From NCBI GenBank assembly GCA_963978895.1, contig OZ022247.1, positions 21,612,860 through 21,676,859 on the forward strand: DNA of 64,000 nucleotides, given 5' to 3'. Positions 1 to 9,506 of this stretch are shown piece by piece. Every line of letters begins with the position of its first letter. Position 1 is the stretch's first letter. The DNA is from Erpobdella octoculata (Eukaryota > Annelida > Clitellata > Hirudinida > Erpobdellidae). The notes beneath the pieces are model-generated. The model was not told the DNA's origin. It ran no database searches and saw nothing but the letters and a program-made list of their open reading frames with translations. The translations under genes and the position numbers were made by a program.

Positions 1-326
1 AGTAGAATGTATTAAAAATAAATAACTCTCAATTATGCACGTATATATAATTTAATATATTGTAATCATATAAAAACTAAAATCAAATATATATTGTAAA
101 TTGTAACGAAGATAATCAGCTCCACTAAAATGTCAACATGTTATTTAAGTAAACAAACAAGATTAACAAACGTTTTTTAATAAATGAATTAATTTTTAAT
201 TAATTTATGTGTTGCAAAACAAAACTTGCTCGTTTGGCGGATTAACGGATTGTTGTTGGTGTTCATATAGCAGATGATTAACAGAAGAATACTGAAAAGT
301 TTACCGACATTCAGTCACAAAATCAC
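1..326. other. AT-rich intergenic, no gene seen
   Basis: AT-rich non-coding sequence. I see no exon, RNA gene or transposon terminus in it. Confidence 0.5.
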
Positions 327-600
327 ATGCACGCACTAGTCGCCACATGCTTACACACACACGTCACGCCACGTGCACATAAACACACACACGCGTCTTT
401 TCCACACACACACATACACATGAACACACAATCACACACACGCGTCTTTATCACACACACACATACACATGAACAGACAATCACACATACGCGTCTTTTC
501 CACACACACATACACATGATGAACACACAATCACACATACGCGTCTTTTCCGTACACACACGTCACATGCACATAAACAGACACACACACACAACATCTC
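327..600. repeat. CA-rich minisatellite
   Basis: Several imperfect copies of a unit of about 60 bp, each with the core gcgtctttt followed by a cacacacatacacatgaacac stretch of CA dinucleotides. Both strands stay open because of the repeat, so the apparent proteins here are not genes. Confidence 0.75.
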
Positions 601-1140
601 AGCAGCACCAAAAGCCTAAAAAAAAGCAACAGCAAAAGATTGCTTGGAGAGCGTCTTGGCCAATGGAGAAGCGACATCTTAAGACGTCAGCCAAGAAATT
701 CAACAGCGCATCGGCAATTCTTCCACTAGGGACTTCCTACTTTCGCTTGCGTTGTCCTTGTTACTCCGCGTGCGTCCGCTTGTATGTCTGTGTGATGTGA
801 TGTGTGTTTTATGTGTGTGTGCGTGTGTGCTTGTATTTTTTGTTTAACAAAATAATAAATTTTTTTAAAACTAGAATAGCTAGTACTAATCACATCTAAA
901 TAAAAAGGTTATAATTTAGAGAATATCCAGATCTAAATAATTTTAATTTATAATCAGCAAAATGAATGCAAATCTGGAAATCGTCCCTTAAGAAAACATC
1001 GAAATTTTAAGGTAACTTTAAATTTTTTATTTGCCTCCCTGTCATAAATCAAGACTGTATTATGTTAATATAATGTTAAGAATAATATGCAATTATTTTG
1101 GCAACACGAGCAATATCGTTGCTAGAACCCATTTTTACTA
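601..1140. other. Intergenic, no gene seen
   Basis: Mostly AT-rich, with a short TG-rich run near 785-832. No coding or transposon signal was recognised. Confidence 0.4.
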
Positions 1141-1186
1141 CATTACAACCATCATTGGTATCACCACCATCATTATCACCATAATC

Positions 1187-1191
1187 ATCAT
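1187..1191. repeat. Target-site duplication, left (ATCAT)
   Basis: ATCAT immediately precedes TGTCACG of the left LTR and is repeated at 7986-7990 directly after the right LTR. Five base pairs is typical of Ty3/gypsy-type integrases. Because the target is a CAT repeat, a chance match is somewhat easier here than elsewhere. Confidence 0.8.
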
Positions 1192-1587
1192 TGTCACGAC
1201 TTCGCCTTTGCGATAGTCGATATTCAAACAGAACTGGAGAAAATTTAAGTCGAAATAAAGTTAAAGACACTCTTTATTAGTATATAATGTTTTATTTATC
1301 GAATACCAAGCAAGATTATCGAAAAACTATCACCACGAGGACGAACAGATATAAAACAGTTTCAACGTCGATCAAACAATGGCGAACAGGAACAAGAAGA
1401 AGGGGGCAAGTAGTTCGCGACAGCCTTATAAATACAAGCCCTCCAGGCTACAGGCTACAGGCTTAAACGTTCAAATATTCGCGCAACAATCCAAACACGC
1501 AACGTTGTGCAATACCCGATGCACCGCCTGCGCCGGAAATCCCAAAGTTAGATCCAGGCACGCACCTGCGTTTACGCGGGCGTGACA
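1192..1587 (-). repeat. 3' LTR of the Gmr1-like element
   Basis: A 396-bp direct repeat of 7590-7985 with TG...CA ends and a 7-bp terminal inverted repeat TGTCACG/CGTGACA. No difference from the other LTR was noticed by eye. The 68-residue plus-strand open frame inside each LTR is antisense to the element and is not called as a gene. Confidence 0.93.
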
Positions 1588-1600
1588 TACCTCCCCCCCT
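1588..1600 (-). promoter_or_regulatory. Polypurine tract for plus-strand DNA synthesis
   Basis: On the minus strand AGGGGGGGAGGTA abuts the TGTCACG start of the 3' LTR, which is the position of the RNase H-resistant primer in LTR elements. Confidence 0.8.
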
Positions 1601-2057
1601 AAAGTCGGTAACGATCCTTCTCGTTATCGGCCATATCTTCATTCTTTGATCTGGGTCGATCCGGTTGGCTGAGTGTGGATCCGGTTGACTGAATGGTTTC
1701 CTTCGTCGTCGGGTTTCCTGGTGCTCGTCTGGGAACCTGCAAATCCAGAACAGTCGCGACGATGAGCCACACGCGAAAGAAAGACGTGGTCGAAGAACCT
1801 TCCGAGCAAGGACAAAGGAGACGTCCTGCAGCTCTTTGTTCAGTGACGCGCTCTTCTTCCTGGAAACCTGCAAATAAAAACTGGCGACCGATCCACTTTA
1901 TCGTTAACCAAGATCGCCCAGAGAAAGAAATTAACCAAAGAACATTACAAAGCTACCCATATAACTAACACCAATTTCTGATAACAATGAAATACTTAAC
2001 CAAAGATTAAACATCCTAGGATAAATAAACCTAACCGTAGCCACAGCTACACCAAAC

Positions 2058-5000
2058 CTAACTTAATCGAGACAGGACGTCAGCTACTATATTCTGTTTA
2101 CCTGACCTATATTTGAAAGTCAGATTAAATTCCTGGATGGCAAGTGCCCATCGAGTCAATTTAGCGCTTTTGGAAACTGACTCGGTAAGGTACGTGAGAG
2201 GATTATGATCCGAAAAAATCACGATCTCAGATAACAATATCCAGGATTTGAATTTACTTAGAGCCCACACGACAGCATAAGCCTCTCTCTCTATGGTGGA
2301 CCACCTCGTCTGAGTAGGGGTTAACTTCAGACTGGCAAAAGCAATAGGGACTTCTGCCCCTTCTCCACTCCCCTGGAACAAACAACACCCAACAGCCACT
2401 CCACTAGCATCCGTTGCTAATCCAAACCCTTTACTATAATCAATTGTGCTTAGGGTTGTAGCATTGGTAAGGTCGTCTATGAGTTTTTGTAAGGCGACCT
2501 GGTGTTTGCTTTCCCAAAGAATTTTGTTGGGAACACCCTTTTTAGTCAACTCAGTGATAGGATGGGCAGTCTGGGCTAGATTGGGTATGAAGTTGCGGAA
2601 ATAACTGAACAACCCCATTATCCGCTTGACTTCCTTTTTATTTGTGGGAGGTTTGATTTCTTGTACAATGGCTATTTTATCGGGATCAGGTGCGACAATC
2701 CCCGAGCCTACGACATGTCCTAAAAATACCACCTTAGGTTGTACAAACCGACATTTTTCCAGGTTTAGGGTCAACCCTACATTTTTAATGATGGTGAAGA
2801 ATTGCAAAAGATGTAGTTTGTGTTCTTCCCAACTAGACGAAATAACGGCAAAATCATCAATAAACGGCTCCGTAAAGGATCTTATTGGTTGAAGGATCAT
2901 CGATATCGCCCTCATGAAAGTATTTCCCGCCGATTTTAGACCAAAGGGCATTCTGCGAAACTCAAACAACCCTTCTTCACAAGAAAATGCCGTTAACCAT
3001 GCTGATTCCGGATCTATAGGAATTTGCCAGTACCCTTTGCGTGCATCAAAACAGCTTATGAATTTTGCTCTGCCGACCTTCTGAAGTACGTTGGGGATAT
3101 CGGGAATGGGAAAGCAGTCTCCCTTCGTATAACGATTAACATGACGATAGTCGATGGCTATACGGACTCCCTTTTCTCCCTTAGGTCCCTTCAAAACACA
3201 AACCATCGGGCTTATCATGGGACTCTGCGATGGTACAATGACACCCTGGCGAAGCATATCTTGTATCTGATTAGCCACTTCTACCTTCAACAATTCAGGG
3301 GTTCTATAGGCTCTCAGGTGTTTGGGGGTAAAGTCAGGAGAAATCGCGATTTTGTGAGATACTACAGAACAAACTCCTAATGATTCTGAGAATATCTCGG
3401 GAAAATCATCAATTATGTCACATAATTGTGTGCGATAATCCTGCGAAAGATGGTCCAAACAGCCCTTTGCTACCCTACAACTCGGAGGTTTATCTTGATA
3501 AGGATCAAACTTACTTGGAAAATCAATCAAACCAAATTCGTGGTCCTTCTCGTATACTACAGAACAATTGTTATTAATGGCGGTTTCTATTCGGTCATGG
3601 TATTTCCGAATCTTATTTGCATGTAGATGGTGTTTACAGCCCTCAATTTCCACTAAATAAGAGTATGGTGCTTTCACCTTCACTATCACCCCGGGACCCT
3701 GCCATTTCTTCATAAATTTAGACCCCCCTTTTACAGGTGCTAAAATTATTACTCTATCACCTACACAAAAAGACCTATCACTGCTCCTAACATTATATTT
3801 TCGTGCATAGTTGCTCTGCTCTTGGTCTCCTGCAATTTCAGCAAATTCCTTAGCTAATTGTAGGTTTTGTCGGAGATCGGCTAAGTATTTGTACGGATTT
3901 TTACCTAAATGAAAAGGTAACTCCTTTTCGTTACTCCAAGAGTCTCTGAGGATAGCAAGTGGTCCTCGTGGCAAAGTACCATACACTAATGTATAAGGAG
4001 CAATATGAGTTGTCGATGACGGTTTCTCACGTAAACTCCATAATACAAAAGGAAGAACCTTAAACCACTCCTTAGGATGTGCCTCAACCAATTTAAAAAT
4101 CATGTTCTTAAGACTCTGGTTACACCTCTCCACTAAACCGGATGCTTCAGGATGCCCTGGGGTGTTAAACCTAGGACTGCACCCCGAACATTTAAGAAAA
4201 GTCGTCGTTAACTGATTTTTGAAATTCGTACCACAATCGGAACTAATTATTCGCGGTATGGAAAACGTCATAAAGATCTGAATAAGGATCTCACATACAG
4301 ATTTAGCATCTAATGACCTTAATGGGTAAGCCATCGGCCATCTAGAGAACAAATCGACAACAACCAGGGCATAATTGTACTTGGGTCGGATAGTCACACT
4401 ATCACCCGCTGGAATTATGGGCCCTATACAATCCATAACTAAATGATTAAATGGTAGTTCATCTCCCCGTGGTATGGGAGTTATGGGGACCCGATCTCTT
4501 TTTCTAACAGGTGCCCTTAACTGGCATACGGGGCACGACTCACAATAGGTTTGGACTTGTTTCTCCATATCGGGAAACCAAAAGCTGAGTCGAATACGCT
4601 GCCGTGTACTCTTGGCAGCCATGTGCCCCGAATAGGGAGCATCATGCCCCATCTGTAACACTGCAAGTATACGACTCCTGGGCAAACACAACTGTTTTAT
4701 GGAATGACCCCACTGATTCTCCTTGTGAAACAAAAGTCCCTTGTCGATATAAAAGTTTTTACGCTTATCTATACCTAGCAACCAGAAGGACTTCAGTGAA
4801 GGACAATCATGTTGCTCTTTAGCAAACGCATCGGGATCATTACTATCGTCTACCCCCTGACAATCATCGTTAGTGGTTGTAAATCGAGCGTCGGTTCGTG
4901 AATCACTTCCGCCTGCATCAGCACCTGGACAAATATCATCACCCGCAACTACAGAAACACCTATGTCCTGACAAGTATCGGTCTGTGAATCAACTTTCCT

Positions 5001-7166
5001 AGCATCAGCACCTGGACAAATATCATCATCCGAAACTACAGAAGCACCTATGCCCTGACAAGTATCGGTCTGTGAATCAACTTTCCTAGCATCAGCACCT
5101 GGACAAATATCATCACCCGAAACTACAGAAGCACCTATGCCCTGACAAGTATCGGTCTGTGAATCAACTTTCCTAGCGTCAGCAGCACGAGAAACACCTT
5201 CACCTAGAATCAATGCAACATCTGGACTATGCTCATCATTACGAGGTTCATCTAAAACAAAATATTGTGAATTAGTTATTTCAAGACTGGGAACATTCAC
5301 ATCAGAGTCATGTGCATTTTGTTTGTTCTTAATAGGGTATGCAACGGTATCATACAATGATATCGTTTTTAATAAGTTGCTTACGGAGGGAGTGATAATA
5401 ATTTGCTCATTAAGATTTGGGACGACAGCAAACCATGCACGAACCTTGGGTGCTAGGTTCACAATGTCATCACCCACAAGATCTGGGCGAACAACTAATC
5501 TAACACAACCTACAATTTCTGGTTGACCTTTAAGGCCAGATAATTTTATAAATTTATGTGGTACCCTATGAAGAGATTTAATTAAATCTTCTCTAATGCA
5601 ACACACCTCTGCACCACCATCAATCAAAGCTGGAATAGATGGTAATTGATCGATAAATACATTCTCATAAGACCTAATGTGATAATCATCAACATCTATA
5701 ATGGGACATGCTTCGGGACAGGGAAAAGATTTTTGACCATCAAACAATATTTTCCTATCAACGAGACCTCTAAAGGAATTTTCTGAATGAGAAGACAAAT
5801 TTTTCCCATCAACCAATGTTTTCCTATCATCGAGACAATTACGGGAATTTTTTGACTGAGAGGACAAATTTTTATCATCAACAAATGTTTTCCTATCACC
5901 GAGACAATTAAAGGAATTTTCTGTTTGACAACAATTAATTCTGGGATTAGGTAAATTTGAGGAAGGGAATTTATGTAGAGGACATTCCTTGAACGAATGA
6001 CCCTTCTTATGGCATTTAAAGCATAAACCATACTTTTTATCCTTATCCATATTAGGATCAATGGATATTTTAGTCATTCTATTAGGAATGGGAGACCCTG
6101 ACCCTTTATCTGTTGGTTTTGGGTTGTTGAATCGGGGCGGTCTAGTCTCATGCTCGTGTGTGGCCATGTAGCTATCCGCAACGCGTGAAAGCTCAAGGTG
6201 ATTTAACCAATCATCCTTTTCCTGGGTTAAAATAAAATCTGCACAACTGGGAGACATTAGTTGTTTCAACCTATCGGCACACATCAAACTAACTAATTGA
6301 TGGAAATTCTCATCAATATTCCTACTTTTAATATAATACGATAACGCCGTGTGTAATTCAGAAGCTACCTGTGAATAAGTCTCACCAGGTCTTCTTTTTA
6401 CAGCATAAAACCTCTCCCTCAAAAGACTGGGAGTGACCCGAAATTCCTGCAATAGAATTTGCTTTAATTCCTCATAGTCACCTAACTGAGCAATGGTCAA
6501 TCGACTCAGGACTGAGCGAGCTCTATTATTCAAATGGGCCTGCAATATTTTGGGTTTTACATCATCATCAACTTGGTATGATGCAAACTGATTCTCTAGA
6601 TACTGAAAATACCCCGGTATTGCAGCAGGATCTGAGGGAAACTCTGCCATTATACCCTTCATGGCATTCTGAAAGCGACTAGAGCGAACGGCTAAGGAAA
6701 CCTCAAGACTATTGTGGTCCTGAATCCTTTCACGTTCCAGCTCTAATTTAGCTTCAGCAAGTCTGCGGGTTGCCCTATCCTCATCTAACCTAGCTTCAGC
6801 GAGTCTGCGATTCGCCCTATCTTCATCTAACTTAGCCTTATCTTGTTCTAATTTAGCGTCAGCGAGTCTGCTCTCCTGTTCTAATTTAGCTTCAGCGAGT
6901 CTGCTCTCCTGTTCTAACTTAGCTTCAGCTAGTCTGCGGTTCGCCCTATCTTCTTCTAACTTAGCTTCTTTTGCCGCCAATTCTGCTTCGCGCAATGCTA
7001 ACTTACGCTCAGCTATTTCTGACTTAGAACTTTTACTAACGTTAGCATCATCACTAACTCTACGTGGACGCCGACTATCATCAACAAATTGATAGTGCTC
7101 CTCGCTAAGGATCCCTGTTGGACTATCCAGCGCAACTGACTCTTCAACCGTAGGGGTTCTAATCAT
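2058..7166 (-). CDS. Gag-Pol polyprotein (gag, protease, integrase, RT, RNase H), Gmr1-like order
   Basis: An uninterrupted 1702-residue polyprotein. In order: a highly charged coiled coil of AEAKLEQ-type repeats (about residues 50-155); a SCAN-like gag helical domain (about 165-350); a CCHC zinc knuckle CFKCHKKGHSFKEC (about 380-395); an aspartic protease with LIDGGAEV (about 511-520), where the usual D-T/S-G is D-G-G; an H2C2 integrase zinc finger (about 840-885); and an integrase core with D near 909, D in SSDCGTNF near 973 and E in GLVERCN near 1010. The reverse transcriptase follows, with FIDDF in place of YxDD (about 1435), then RNase H with ATDASG (about 1580), ending VADVLSRLS. Two low-complexity repeat blocks lie between the zinc knuckle and the integrase (5715-5930 and 4890-5185). 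Gag and pol share one frame with no frameshift. The start was chosen as the first Met after the 5' leader. Confidence 0.92.
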   Translation of the reverse strand: MIRTPTVEESVALDSPTGILSEEHYQFVDDSRRPRRVSDDANVSKSSKSEIAERKLALREAELAAKEAKLEEDRANRRLAEAKLEQESRLAEAKLEQESRLADAKLEQDKAKLDEDRANRRLAEARLDEDRATRRLAEAKLELERERIQDHNSLEVSLAVRSSRFQNAMKGIMAEFPSDPAAIPGYFQYLENQFASYQVDDDVKPKILQAHLNNRARSVLSRLTIAQLGDYEELKQILLQEFRVTPSLLRERFYAVKRRPGETYSQVASELHTALSYYIKSRNIDENFHQLVSLMCADRLKQLMSPSCADFILTQEKDDWLNHLELSRVADSYMATHEHETRPPRFNNPKPTDKGSGSPIPNRMTKISIDPNMDKDKKYGLCFKCHKKGHSFKECPLHKFPSSNLPNPRINCCQTENSFNCLGDRKTFVDDKNLSSQSKNSRNCLDDRKTLVDGKNLSSHSENSFRGLVDRKILFDGQKSFPCPEACPIIDVDDYHIRSYENVFIDQLPSIPALIDGGAEVCCIREDLIKSLHRVPHKFIKLSGLKGQPEIVGCVRLVVRPDLVGDDIVNLAPKVRAWFAVVPNLNEQIIITPSVSNLLKTISLYDTVAYPIKNKQNAHDSDVNVPSLEITNSQYFVLDEPRNDEHSPDVALILGEGVSRAADARKVDSQTDTCQGIGASVVSGDDICPGADARKVDSQTDTCQGIGASVVSDDDICPGADARKVDSQTDTCQDIGVSVVAGDDICPGADAGGSDSRTDARFTTTNDDCQGVDDSNDPDAFAKEQHDCPSLKSFWLLGIDKRKNFYIDKGLLFHKENQWGHSIKQLCLPRSRILAVLQMGHDAPYSGHMAAKSTRQRIRLSFWFPDMEKQVQTYCESCPVCQLRAPVRKRDRVPITPIPRGDELPFNHLVMDCIGPIIPAGDSVTIRPKYNYALVVVDLFSRWPMAYPLRSLDAKSVCEILIQIFMTFSIPRIISSDCGTNFKNQLTTTFLKCSGCSPRFNTPGHPEASGLVERCNQSLKNMIFKLVEAHPKEWFKVLPFVLWSLREKPSSTTHIAPYTLVYGTLPRGPLAILRDSWSNEKELPFHLGKNPYKYLADLRQNLQLAKEFAEIAGDQEQSNYARKYNVRSSDRSFCVGDRVIILAPVKGGSKFMKKWQGPGVIVKVKAPYSYLVEIEGCKHHLHANKIRKYHDRIETAINNNCSVVYEKDHEFGLIDFPSKFDPYQDKPPSCRVAKGCLDHLSQDYRTQLCDIIDDFPEIFSESLGVCSVVSHKIAISPDFTPKHLRAYRTPELLKVEVANQIQDMLRQGVIVPSQSPMISPMVCVLKGPKGEKGVRIAIDYRHVNRYTKGDCFPIPDIPNVLQKVGRAKFISCFDARKGYWQIPIDPESAWLTAFSCEEGLFEFRRMPFGLKSAGNTFMRAISMILQPIRSFTEPFIDDFAVISSSWEEHKLHLLQFFTIIKNVGLTLNLEKCRFVQPKVVFLGHVVGSGIVAPDPDKIAIVQEIKPPTNKKEVKRIMGLFSYFRNFIPNLAQTAHPITELTKKGVPNKILWESKHQVALQKLIDDLTNATTLSTIDYSKGFGLATDASGVAVGCCLFQGSGEGAEVPIAFASLKLTPTQTRWSTIEREAYAVVWALSKFKSWILLSEIVIFSDHNPLTYLTESVSKSAKLTRWALAIQEFNLTFKYRSGKQNIVADVLSRLS
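4890..5185 (-). repeat. 87-bp in-frame tandem repeat inside pol
   Basis: Three near-identical 29-residue units (each with ADARKVDSQTDTCQ and DDICPG) plus a diverged fourth, between the protease and the integrase. The unit length is a multiple of three, so copy number can change without breaking the frame. Confidence 0.85.
5715..5930 (-). repeat. 69-bp in-frame tandem repeat between gag and protease
   Basis: Three diverged units of about 23 residues with the shape N-S-x-x-x-L-x-D-R-K-x-x-x-D, just upstream of the protease motif. As with the downstream block, the unit preserves the reading frame. Confidence 0.7.
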
Positions 7167-7563
7167 ATTTATGAAACCTACTACACAGAAAAAGAAAGAA
7201 AAACCTAACTGGGCAATCCGGCAACGATAAAATCTCTAACCTGAGATGTGGATCGGCCCTCCTTGCGAAATGGATGTCGCCACGTGGTCGAACTCAACGG
7301 TCTGAAACTGTCCGGACTCTTTCTCCAGCACTGAATCGTCAATCGTCGATCTTGCGGTGAGGATCCTCCTTGATCTGGTCGATTTGCGTCGAATCCCTGG
7401 TCGGTTTTGCAGATCCCGGTCGAATCCCGCTGATCCCGCCAAAACCACTGGATACCGCCAAAGTCGTTAGATCACCAAACTCGATAGAACTTCACCAACT
7501 CGATGAACTCTATCGCCCAGGACGAATCTCACCCAAAACTGATCGGTGTATCGACTGACTATA

Positions 7564-7578
7564 CCACCGTTGCCACCA
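7564..7578 (-). promoter_or_regulatory. Candidate tRNA primer-binding site
   Basis: On the minus strand TGGTGGCAACGGTGG begins 11 bases inside the 5' LTR boundary. TGG is the expected complement of a tRNA CCA end. The offset is longer than the few bases usually seen. I could not match it to a specific tRNA without a tRNA set. Confidence 0.4.
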
Positions 7579-7589
7579 AAAAAATCTTC

Positions 7590-7985
7590 TGTCACGACTT
7601 CGCCTTTGCGATAGTCGATATTCAAACAGAACTGGAGAAAATTTAAGTCGAAATAAAGTTAAAGACACTCTTTATTAGTATATAATGTTTTATTTATCGA
7701 ATACCAAGCAAGATTATCGAAAAACTATCACCACGAGGACGAACAGATATAAAACAGTTTCAACGTCGATCAAACAATGGCGAACAGGAACAAGAAGAAG
7801 GGGGCAAGTAGTTCGCGACAGCCTTATAAATACAAGCCCTCCAGGCTACAGGCTACAGGCTTAAACGTTCAAATATTCGCGCAACAATCCAAACACGCAA
7901 CGTTGTGCAATACCCGATGCACCGCCTGCGCCGGAAATCCCAAAGTTAGATCCAGGCACGCACCTGCGTTTACGCGGGCGTGACA
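7590..7985 (-). repeat. 5' LTR of the Gmr1-like element
   Basis: The partner of 1192-1587 with the same length, ends and sequence by eye. Transcription of the element would start within it and run toward lower coordinates. Confidence 0.93.
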
Positions 7986-7990
7986 ATCAT
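7986..7990. repeat. Target-site duplication, right (ATCAT)
   Basis: The second copy of ATCAT, immediately after the CGTGACA end of the right LTR. Confidence 0.8.
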
Positions 7991-8200
7991 CAACCTCAGC
8001 AGCACAATCATCATCACAGCTATCACCAACACCATCAAAATCATCACCAGCACCACCAGCAACTTCATCATCGCCAGCACCTCTACCAGCATCGTCATCA
8101 GCACTTCTACCAACATCATCATCGGACCACCACCGACATCATCATCATCAGCACCTCCGCCAGCATCATCACCACCACTGACATCAACAACGGGCAACTA
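7986..8200. repeat. Imperfect CAT/CAC trinucleotide repeat
   Basis: A run of catcat, caccac and atcacc triplets that continues the tract at 1141-1191. The two were one locus before the LTR element inserted. Open frames here come from the repeat. Confidence 0.8.
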
Positions 8201-9159
8201 ATTTTAAAGTGAAAGCTATGCAGGGAAAGACAAAAGAAAGTAAATTCTGAACGTGCACACATCAATAAACTTCTCCGTGTCACACAGACGCGTACAAAAC
8301 ACATACGCACGTACGCTCACAGACGCACACCTACCCGGCCATTAGGTGTACCTTCATTCCCGGCATTGTCGCTCACGTTGTTTCCTAATAAGACGGCCAC
8401 AATGGAATAATAGCTAATTAAATTGCCAATCGTTTGAGTTTAAAAAGAAGCAAAAAAAAGAGAGAAAGATCCTTGTGTTGTTTTGTTACGAAGATTCAAG
8501 GAATTCAGGCCGAGGCAACAAAAGAGCCATCGAGAAACATTGTAGAGCAATTCGTGGCCTCAATTATTCAAGAGGTTGCTTCAATCAATTATCAAGAACC
8601 ATCTCGCCTTGTATGGAAGAAAAAAGAAACGCGTTTGAAAAGTAAATATCTCAATGGAGACCAAATGAGGAGTCGTTTTTCAGATAATATTGCCATATTT
8701 CTATAGTGACGGTTATCTTTTAATTTTATTTTTTTGACGCTTGTGACTCAAACTATCTTCTTCATTTGTCATTTGTTGGGGCTTGCAAGATTTCACGACA
8801 AAGTGATTTGCTCACATCGCGAAAGGCTACCGTATAATAAGTAATCAGCTAACCATTTAGTTAATACTAATTAGCCTGAATTAACATCAATAAGATTTGT
8901 CCGATTTTGTGTGCATGATAAACATGCACGTGAACTCTGAACTGAAAAGGTCACTGAGTAATAATTTAAAATAAGTTACGCTGTGATGATGCGTTTGCAT
9001 GCATTGAGTAAATGTCAACTAGATGATTAATTAACTAGTTAAGTAATAAACTTTTAACGCAATATATTATTTTCTTGAATGCGAGGAATGCAGAAACTGC
9101 TTGCCACCTAGCGATTGAGCAGAAATATCAGATGTTGATGTTGGACAAAGCTGTTTAAC
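8201..9159. other. Intergenic, no gene recognised
   Basis: Mixed-composition sequence with a short CA-rich patch near 8280-8335. I see no exon with a plausible domain, no RNA gene and no transposon terminus. Confidence 0.4.
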
Positions 9160-9262
9160 GAACTACTACTACTACTGTTACTAATGCTAATACTACAACT
9201 ACTACTGATACTACTACTGCTACTAGTACTACAACTACTGTTACCACAGCTACAACCGCTAC
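9160..9262. repeat. (CTA)n trinucleotide microsatellite
   Basis: Imperfect ctactactac array with interspersed ctgtta and acaact triplets. On the minus strand it reads as a serine-rich open frame that is not a credible gene. Confidence 0.75.
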
Positions 9263-9506
9263 GAGTAATAATAAAAATAAAAATTATAAACAATACAAAT
9301 AAATAATAAAACAGTAATAATAAAAACAAAATAAATATCAAACTAGCAAAAAATATCTTCAAGCTTGTGGTTCCAAACCTTGAGCAGGTTTTCCGACTGA
9401 TATGTAGACTTGTTTGAACTTTTGAACTTGACTCTTCCAGGACCTTCTTTCCTTCCAACTGACTCATCCAGCTTTACTCAAATAATTTTTAAATTTTCCC
9501 TTCCCC

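Larger units (their letters stand above)
1192..7985 (-). mobile_element. Complete Gmr1-like (Ty3/gypsy-type) LTR retrotransposon
   Basis: A complete element on the minus strand. The 396-bp LTRs (5' LTR 7590-7985, 3' LTR 1192-1587) read as identical. They begin TGTCACG and end CGTGACA, and are flanked by the 5-bp target duplication ATCAT (1187-1191 and 7986-7990). One long gag-pol frame lies between them, with a purine tract next to the 3' LTR and a candidate primer site near the 5' LTR. The pol order is protease, integrase, reverse transcriptase, RNase H, so integrase precedes reverse transcriptase, which marks the Gmr1 group within Ty3/gypsy-like elements. Identical LTRs and an open frame imply recent insertion and possible activity. 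It landed in a CAT trinucleotide tract that continues on both sides. Confidence 0.93.

Noticed and set aside
327..800. 157-residue His/Thr-rich frame
   Set aside because: Produced by the CA-rich minisatellite. No domain, no start context and equal openness on the other strand.
1379..1585. 68-residue basic protein encoded identically in both LTRs (also at 7777-7983)
   Set aside because: It is antisense to the retrotransposon and duplicated only because it lies in the LTR. I see no sign of separate function.
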